From Thermothielavioides terrestris NRRL 8126 (taxonomy: Eukaryota; Ascomycota; Sordariomycetes; Sordariales; Chaetomiaceae): a DNA stretch of 64,000 nucleotides. The notes beneath the pieces were generated by a model. It searched no databases. It worked only from the letters and a program-made list of their open reading frames with translations, and was not told the origin of the DNA. Made by a program: the position numbers and the translations under genes. Positions 56,717 through 64,000 of the stretch are shown here, piece after piece; positions within the stretch are counted from its first letter, which is position 1, and the number at the start of each line of letters is the position of its first letter. The DNA lies in the NCBI RefSeq assembly GCF_000226115.1, contig NC_016458.1:6916001-6980000 (forward strand), written 5' to 3'.

Positions 56717-59687
56717 TTAAAGCTTGTCGTAGTACTGCCAAGACGGTTAGCAGCTGGGATGGCGGAGCACCAATACTTGGGGCCAAACTTACGTTCTCGT
56801 AACCCGGCACCTCGAGCTTGAGACCCTTGCGCTTGCGCATCTCCTGAACAACCTGGCCAGTCTTGGAAGTAGGATCCAGAGGAGAGCCACCAGGAAGGAC
56901 CTGCCAGTGGTCGAAGACGAGTTGGGGGAAGGCCTGGCCGGAGGTGGCCTGGCGCAGGTCGCCGTTGAAGCCGAAAGACTCCATGACGGGCAGGTAAGCC
57001 TTGATGGTGAACAGAGGAGTACCAGGGCGCTGCTCCTCGTTGAAGACGTGGCCTCTCCGGCGGGTGAGGACACCGTAGACACCACCCATGGCTTGTTCGG
57101 GCACCTGGATTTCGACCAGGAAGACGGGCTCGAGGAGTGCGGGCGTGGCCAGGAGGGTCGCGGCGTAGAGCACGCGACGAGCAGTGGGAATGATCTGGCC
57201 ACCGCCACGGTGGATCGCATCGGCGTGCAGGGTGACATCGAGGATGTTGAAGCGGATCGAGCGCATGGGCTCCTCACCGATGGGGCCCTCGCGGGTGGCC
57301 CACTGGAAGCCGGACACGACCGAGTCCTTGATTTCCTGGAGGTACTGGACGGCCTTGGTCTGGTCGACGAGCAGGTTGGCGCCAGTGGTGTCGGGACCGA
57401 AAGCCCAGATCTTGCGGGCATCGGTAACATCCCAGCCGAAGTCGTCGGCGAGAACGCGAGCGCGGGCCTTGAAATCATCACGGGGGCTGATCTTGCCAGC
57501 CTCAATCGCCTTGGCGAGGTCCTCTTCCATCGGCTCGGCAGCCACGTAGAGACGGTTGTGCTTGTTGGGCGACTTGGAGAGCGCAGTCATGCTGGACTTT
57601 TCGGTGACGGTCTCACGGTACTGGACGACGGGGTCCGAGATGATCAGAGGAACACCGGCGTGGTCCTCCTCGAGATCCTTCAAGCAGATCTCGAGGTGGA
57701 GCTCACCGGCGCCGGCAACGACGTGCTCACCGGACTCGTTGGACGTCGTCAGAACGCAAGGGTCAGACTTGGACAGACGCTTGAGACCTTCGACGAGCTT
57801 CGGCAGGTCCTGGGCGTTCTTGACCTGGACGGACCGCTGCACGACGGGCGAGACGGAGAACTTCATGACCTTCAGGTTGTGGGCGGTCTCGCTCGTGGTC
57901 AGTGTACCCGACTTGAGCAGGAACTGGTCGATACCGACCAGGCCGACGATGTTGCCGGCGGGCAAGTCGTCGATGGGCTCGACCTTGGCCCCCATCATGA
58001 GCACGGTGCGCTGGATGGCCTTGACGAACAGGTCCTCCTTCTTGCCCGGAGTGTAGTTGGGGCCCTGGATGCGGACCTTGAGGCCGGAGCGGACGGTACC
58101 GGAGAAGACACGGCCGAAGGCGTAGAAGCGGCCCTTGTCAGAGGTCGGCACCATCTTGGAGACGTAGAGCATCAGCGGACCCTTGGGGTTGCAGTCGCGG
58201 ATGCTAATGGCAGCCTCGTCATCCGGGGGACCCTCGTAGAGAGTCTCGGCACGGTACTTCTGAGCCGTGACGGGCGAGGGGAGGTGGAGAATCATCATCT
58301 CCAGCAGGCAGTCGGCGGCGGGCAGGAAGGTGCGCATGACGGCCTTGAGGAGCTGCTTGCCCTCCTTGTCGCGGTCCTCGCTGGGAAGTTTGAGGTTGAG
58401 CTTCTCAAGCAGGGTGTTGACCTCGTCCTTCTTGAAGTTCATGACGGCAGCGAAGATCTTGAAGATGGGGTCCAGGATGAACTGGCAGAAGGCACGCTCG
58501 AGCTGCTTGCCATCGTGGGTGCCGCTCTTGGACCACTTCTTGGTGGCGGGGTTGAAGTAGTTGTCGCCCTAGACGGATTATGTTAGCGGGTGGAAAGGAG
58601 CGCTCGGGGAAAACGAACGAGCGTAGAATCAAAACTCACCCAGAGGCGCTCCATCATCTTGTTCCGGTCAACACCGAACTTCTTGGCGTACCGGGTGGCA
58701 AACTGGCGGACGGTGAAGGCCCAGCCGTGGAGACCGGAGCCGAAAGCAACGGTGCCCTTGTCAGGGTAAACCTGGACATCACCGAGGGCCTTGTCGAGGT
58801 AGGTCGAGATGATGACGTTGACCGACTCAATGGTACGGGAGAAGGACTGGTAGAGGTCCTCCTTGGAGACCTGGAGCTCGAGGAGGGCACGGTCGACCTT
58901 GTTGATGATGACAACAGGCTTGATGCGCTCGGCCAGAGCTTGCCGGAGCACGGTCTCAGTCTGGACGCACACGCCTTCGACGGTGTCGACGACGACGAGG
59001 GCACCGTCGGTGACACGCAGAGCAGCAGTGACCTCAGAGGAGAAGTCGACGTGGCCGGGGGAATCGATCAGGTTGATCAGGAAATCCTTGCCTGCGTCCA
59101 GCCATCAGCTTACCGCCGCCCAGGTCCGGTTCAACCAGAGGAAGACCTACCGTTAGACTCCTGGCCAACGATGTCCTTGAGATCCTCCTCGTCGGGCAGG
59201 GAGCCGTAGAGGGAAATGGCGGTGGACTTGATGGTGATACCACGTTCTTGTTCGTCCGCTCGGGTATCTGTCGCCCGAGCCTCTCCTGCCTTGCCGGAGG
59301 AAATGATACCGGCCTTGGCCAGCAGGGAGTCGGTCAGGGTGGACTTGCCGTGATCGACGTGCGCAATGACGGACATGTTGCGCACGTTCGTGGGCTTGTC
59401 TGCAACACCGAATCAGCCCTGGGTCCCCATGACGACGGCCGGTCGATTTGTGGACTTACCCATCAAGGCCCGGATCTCCTCAATCGTGAAGCTGTTGGGT
59501 CGCCATGGTCAGCACCTTCGATCGCCGCTGCGGTCGGACGCCAGCCTTATCTCCGGACGCGGCGGGCGGGGTAGAGAGCCCGAAACATGCACATCGCGCG
59601 GAGGAAGCATGGCAGAGACAGCTCTGCCGTGGTGCACAGCATGGACAAGGCGACGGAGGGAGCTTGATGGAGGACTTACTTGACCAT
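56717..59687 (-). CDS. EF2: translation elongation factor 2 (EF-2)
   Basis: GTPase that translocates the ribosome; called cot-3 in Neurospora. Exons 59687-59680, 59491-59460, 59399-59151, 59091-58640, 58568-56793 and 56734-56717 give 844 residues. The first exon is only 8 bp (ATGGTCAA), joining CTTCACG to give [13 protein letters not shown]1 is AHVDHGKST at 26-34, then DSPGHVDFS (G3) and INKVDR (G4). The diphthamide histidine is about residue 700 in [15 protein letters not shown]. The last exon encodes only YYDKL, completing the conserved PGYENYYDKL end. Four of the five introns lie in the first third, typical for highly expressed fungal EF-2. Codon use is extremely biased, which creates a 559-codon antisense open frame. 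Confidence 0.97.
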
Positions 59688-61061
59688 TTTGGCGGTATTT
59701 ACGGTGACCTGCTAAAATGGGTTTGTTGGAATGGAGGTGGAGGATTGGTGATGAATCCCGCGAAAGCAGAGAATTTTTTTCTTCTTCCCAGAGGTAAACG
59801 AAGTCGGGAGTGCCCAAGAGCTGCGCAGGGTTCCCGCAGTCCTGCTCAGTGGATTAGCTATCAGCCCCAGACCGATAGCCAAGCCAAAAGCACGAAAGAA
59901 GGCTGGTGAGCGAAAAGGCGTCAACCGGGACAGTGGAATGAGGAAAGCCAGCTGCTCCAGTGCCCTTTTAAATTGCGGGTTGCGAGGGAGGAAAAACTGA
60001 ACGGGACAGCGGGGAGGATTTCAAGGAGGGGTAAGTGAAGCAAATGGTGGGGCTCTCTTACGGTGGAGCAGCCCCCGGGCTGGCTCAGTCGGCGTTAACG
60101 AACCTCGAGTTAATGTGGGCATTCTCGATTTGGAGCCCCTCCATTGGCCCCTGGACTGCGCAGGCCGAGGGTCAAGCCCTGTTTTGCCCCTCCTTGCCAA
60201 TCTGGGTATGAATTGGAAGGAACCCAGCGACAAGATGACAAGAAGACTGTGGCCTCAACAACAAACCGATCGACAGAGAATTCCCCATGTTTCCCACGTG
60301 TAGCTTTTCCGGCAAAGCTGCGGTGTAAAAGTTCGAGCCAGGGAAGGAAGGAGCAGTAATGACGGCCACTTTCAAGCTCCGGATTGCTGCTGTCGTCTGC
60401 TTACTCCGAGGTACACCAGCAGCACATGAAGCTCGGGCCCATTTGCTCTGTCTGACAGTTATTGTGCTAAACGACGACGGCGAAGTGACGACGGCGAAGT
60501 GACGACGGCGAAGTTCTCGCCACAAACGGGAGCTTGGACGTGGGTGTCTCCATTTCCAGATGACGGGTAGACGGGACACCGAGCGCATAGCAATGACCGG
60601 CGTGACAGACTGCTATGTACAAAATAGGTAGAACAGGCGAGCAGCAGCCCGACTTCCTCTGACTCACGCCGAGCACAGCTGGCCAGCACGGCAAGAATGT
60701 GCACTTCTCTGCATTTTTTTTTCTTACAGTGCATTTGCGGTGACGCAAAGGTCGCAGAGATGAAGATGAGCGGAAGCTCTCTCCATCCACTCCGTCTTCC
60801 CTGTTGTGGCTGCATAGACTCAACTACCAGCTGCGAGCTATGATGACCAAGGGTAGGTAGTAGTATGTACAAAGCTGATTCTTGCCTTCAACGACAGGCA
60901 CCTACCTGCATATCCCTCTGTTAAACCCAGCGCGGTCCTTAATCCATATATTTACACATGAACGGTGGCCTCCTTGAACTTGAGGCGGGTATCAACATGC
61001 GGTGATCGCAACAACGCCGACACTGACACTCGGAAAAGTGGAACTAGCTCCATCGCCAAGG
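59688..61061. other. EF-2 promoter and TMEM184 3' flank
   Basis: No gene supported. The EF-2 promoter should be in the first several hundred bases. A 14-bp triplicate lies at 60473-60514. Confidence 0.65.
60473..60514. repeat. 14-bp tandem repeat, 3 exact copies
   Basis: GACGACGGCGAAGT is repeated three times without change in the EF-2/TMEM184 spacer. Confidence 0.9.
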
Positions 61062-63184
61062 TTACCTCCCCCAGACGTTTCGAAATTCGTCCTCGCCATC
61101 AACACCGTAATACGGACCAGAAACGCGATCCGTCCTGTCGTTCTCTTCTGCTCCCTCCTCCAATCGGGATCCCGGACGTCCTGGACCGCTATCACCCTGC
61201 TCCGCTTGATGTTGCCCACCTTCTCGACCGGTCTCCTGGTGCGGGTTATGCCCCCCGCTGTCCGCGCTGATCCTAAAGTCGTCCTTCGTAATACTGGGGT
61301 GTGTGCCAATCGTGGGGCCATAGGCGATTTCAAGGGGGTCTTTGCCCGTCTCATGAGCCGTGCTGGGGCTCTGGGCATCGGCAAGCGCTCTCTGTTTGCC
61401 CTTTCTGTCGCTGAGCCCTGCCCGGGGACCTTCCGGTGCCGGCTTTCGTCGCCTTTCGGGAGGAGCATCCGGGTTAAGCGTTGGGGCTGAACTGGACGAG
61501 GTGCGTTGATAGAAGCTGCCAGTGGGCGTGTGCTGGTACAAGCTAGGATGCGGCGACATGTACCGCACACTCGCCGGCTCGCTTGCTGTGATGACGGGGT
61601 ACTACAAGACGTGCTGTTAGAGATTCCGGTCCGGACAGGAAGAATAAATGGGACCCGCTCACATTCCAATCCCCATATTCCAGTTTCCTCGCGCTCTCGT
61701 ACAGCAGCTCTTCGTCAGCGTCGAGCACAGGTTCTTCGAGGGCATTGGTGTGAGGGGAGAGGGAGCCGGTCCGCCTGCTTGGCCCGCCATTGGCACCCAA
61801 GAGAGGCGTCGTTTGGTTGATCTCATCAGGTCTGGGAAGCCAATATTTCGCCTTGCCTCCTCGTTCGTATCTCATGCCTTCTTTGATCCGAGCCAGCCGT
61901 GACCGAGAGGCTTCGTGAGCCATAATCTTGTCACCCGAGTCAAAAATGCGGTACCCATACTTGTCGCCTTTGAAGGTCTCCTTGGAATCCTGTATCAGGT
62001 CGCGGATGCCGAATGCGTCTCTGGCAGCATACCACACGGGCATCCTTGCGGAAGCGATCCTGTTGTCGGCAAAATCATGCCACGAGAAGGCATACCAGTG
62101 CGCTATGGCAAATGCCGGCATCTCGATGCAGATTAAAAAGTCCTGAATGGCCGCGGCGAGGTTGTCGGGGGTGTAGCCCTGGACTTGATCCGGGATGGCG
62201 CCGAGCCAGACAAGGATGGACAGGAAGAAGCCCTGCCAATACGAGGCGAAGATGATGAGCTTGATGCACAAGAACTTGGGAACCGGCCGGAAAGGTTTTA
62301 GATCGTTGTGCATGCAGACCCAGAACAGCCCGAGCGAGTAGAGACTGACGGTGACGCTGACATTGTAGATGATGCCGCTCCAGAAGTAGCCCGACTGCAG
62401 CCCAATGTATCCCTCCTGGTATGTGCCGGTCGCCTTCATGATGATTGCCGCCAGGGCTAGGATCGGCTTGAGCCACGCGTACTGCAGGATACCCCTTTTT
62501 ATCGCGAGAAAGGTGTGGGGGTCCGATATATCGACCGTGGGGAGCACGTGGTTGAGCGGCCAGAGATGGTGGACAGGCGCACGGCCGTGTGTCATGATGA
62601 TGAGCGCCCGCTCGCCGCTGAGGTAGTTGATCAACAGCTGGAAGAAGGTGTAGATCGTAAATGCCTGGGACATTCAGCTTTCGTTTCCACTGATCCGACA
62701 CTGCCACGCGAGCCACGGGGGAGTAGTACCTCGTAGATATCACGAATTGGGTCGAGAAAGTCGGCGGCTGTGCGGGAGACCATACTGGTCCAGGAGGCAA
62801 TCGAGTATATGGGAACCCTGGCAGTGAATCAGTGCTGCCACCTGTCGCGACGTGGACCAGCCAAACGTACATAAGAAGGATGCGGACGACATATCGTTGG
62901 AGCAGCGGCTTCCGATAATTCTTGCTGCGGCGTCGCCATCAGCTGGCAGTTCCGCAAGTCGGCATTTTGTTAGGCACTTACGTCTGCAGCCATATCGACC
63001 TGTTTCCGGGTCATAGCAGCCGGGTCAGTACTTCCGCAGGGCATGCAGTGTCGAGAGAAGGCAGAGCGGGAAGAGAAGGGCAGGGTTTCGCATACACGAT
63101 GGATAGCAAGGTCGCGGCGAGCGACGCGACGCCCGCGATCACGGTCGCAGCCGCTTCGAATTTTTGGCCCGTGCCTCCCGTCAT
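61062..63184 (-). CDS. TMEM184 / OST-alpha (DUF300) family membrane protein
   Basis: Multipass membrane protein of the organic-solute-transporter-alpha/TMEM184 family; the fungal substrate is unknown. Exons 63184-63096, 62999-62982, 62924-62871, 62817-62730, 62664-61663 and 61601-61062 give 596 residues, each join keeping frame. Exon 2 is an 18-bp microexon; with its neighbours it restores IVSIWLQTKNYRKPLLQRYV. Family landmarks follow: RILLMVPIYSIASWTSMVS, DPIRDIYEAFTIYTFFQLLI, NYLSGERALIIM and later IEMPAFAIAHWYAFSW. Seven hydrophobic segments are plausible between residues 10 and 300. The last ~200 residues are a cytosol-type Ser/Pro/Arg-rich tail. The start is MTGGTGQKFEAA just before the first membrane helix. 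Confidence 0.92.
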
Positions 63185-64000
63185 CTCCGACAGCGGTCTG
63201 GGAGGACGGAACAACGAAGCTTCGACTAGTCGTTGGCTTACGAAGCCGCCATCAGCTGTACAGCGTGTTTCGTGGGAGAACGAAGCTCGAGCGTCGCCAG
63301 ATGATGACGATGAGCTCAGAGCCCCAAACGGGAAGCTCAGACTGCCGGCCAAACGCCGCTGGGCTCCAGGCCGACAGGGGTGGCCACCGCCAACTTCCAA
63401 GCCAGCCCCCCACAAGGCGGGTACTTCCCCGGCCTTGCACGCAAGCCGCAAGTTTTATGTAGCGGCATACCCCTGCACAATTACGTTACACGACGAGCAT
63501 CGCAGCTCCCGCTAATCTGGAGCTTCCTCTGGAGCGTCCATGCATGTTCGTCCGCCAACCGTTCGTTTCGCGAGCTCTACTCGCCCCCCTCGCGCTTCGA
63601 CCTCGGATGGCAACGCGAACAGGTCGAATTCGTACCCATTGTTGTTTGCTGCGTTTCCGAAACATGCAGTAGCCTGCCGCACAGCTCTCCACACTCGCTC
63701 TGCCCTTTTCTTCGCTTGGAGCGCGGGGATGGAGGGCATGGCAAGTCGCATCCTCGGGGTCCAGTAGCCTTGCGACGGTTGCTCCGGGTCACCCAGCACG
63801 GGGCCGGTCCATCGCCATGTCGAGCGGCGGTTTCTTCTCGGGCGATGGGATTGTATTCCATCCGTATGCTCACCCATCCCGGTCACATGGCATCTAGCTG
63901 GATTTCCGGTGCGATTCGAACTAACCCTTTGGTTCCCACAGGCCGTTTCTTGGGATCCTGATTGCATGCGGTGTTCTGTAAGCGTCCCCGGCTCTGCGGC
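63185..64000. other. upstream region of the TMEM184 gene
   Basis: No gene supported up to the window edge. Short frames on both strands overlap and show no domain. Confidence 0.55.

Noticed and set aside
56907..58586. 559-codon open frame on the plus strand, antisense to EF-2
   Set aside because: It mirrors the EF-2 coding exon. Extreme codon bias in EF-2 removes stops from the opposite strand, and the product has no family features.
63900..63960. B-box-like GATTCGAAC near the right edge
   Set aside because: No A box, acceptor stem or anticodon arm at the right spacing, so not a tRNA.
1..64000. CRISPR arrays, bacterial operons, integrons or prophage
   Set aside because: Spliceosomal introns and an intron-containing nuclear tRNA show a fungal genome. 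No regularly spaced repeat array is present.
1..64000. Secondary-metabolite gene cluster
   Set aside because: No polyketide synthase, NRPS, terpene synthase or P450 was found. The transcription factor and lipase are not accompanied by biosynthetic genes.

Overview
This window is nuclear DNA from a filamentous ascomycete. The genes are GC-rich and interrupted by short introns (mostly 50-150 bp) with GT..AG ends. The gene set (SEC5, STU1, a LIM-RhoGAP, EF-2 with an intron after the eighth coding base, NLR-like and F-box genes) and a repeat copy that looks RIP-mutated point to Pezizomycotina, most likely a Sordariomycete. I cannot name the species. I rebuilt spliced gene models by eye from splice sites, reading frame and family conservation. 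None was checked against a database or transcripts.

Layout. 0.8-8.6 kb: methylenetetrahydrofolate reductase (MET13 type, minus), an intron-containing tRNA-Ala(AGC) (minus), and a long ROG1-type lipase (minus). 9.5-12.0 kb: a two-zinc-motif transcription factor (plus), divergent from the lipase. 12.5-18.2 kb: exocyst SEC5 (minus) and mitochondrial IDH2 (plus), head to head. 18.6-28.1 kb is an accessory stretch: a broken amidase gene, a broken NLR-like NB-ARC/TPR gene, one copy of a small TIR transposon, and an F-box protein. 28.1-34.9 kb is nearly gene-free apart from one 74-residue gene at 32.1 kb. 34.9-41.9 kb: a conserved membrane-anchored protein of unknown role, a BSP-family putative metallopeptidase (minus) and the microtubule regulator STU1/CLASP (plus). 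41.9-45.5 kb is a long intergenic stretch leading into a LIM-RhoGAP of the RGA1 type (45.5-49.4 kb). 50.5-64 kb: the rRNA-processing factor FYV7 (minus), a second copy of the small transposon, an Atos/chromosome-segregation-domain protein (plus), elongation factor 2 (minus) and a TMEM184/OST-alpha family membrane protein (minus).

Most intact genes are single-copy housekeeping genes: one-carbon metabolism, TCA cycle, translation and ribosome assembly, exocytosis, microtubules and Rho/Cdc42 signalling. They do not form one pathway or a biosynthetic cluster. The most unusual material is the 18.6-26 kb island. It holds two gene relics, one with a 20-bp G run exactly where the NTPase P-loop should be. 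Beside it lies a TA-flanked inverted-repeat element whose second copy, 26 kb away, differs largely by G-to-A and C-to-T changes. I did not find convincing evidence of an undescribed multi-gene system.
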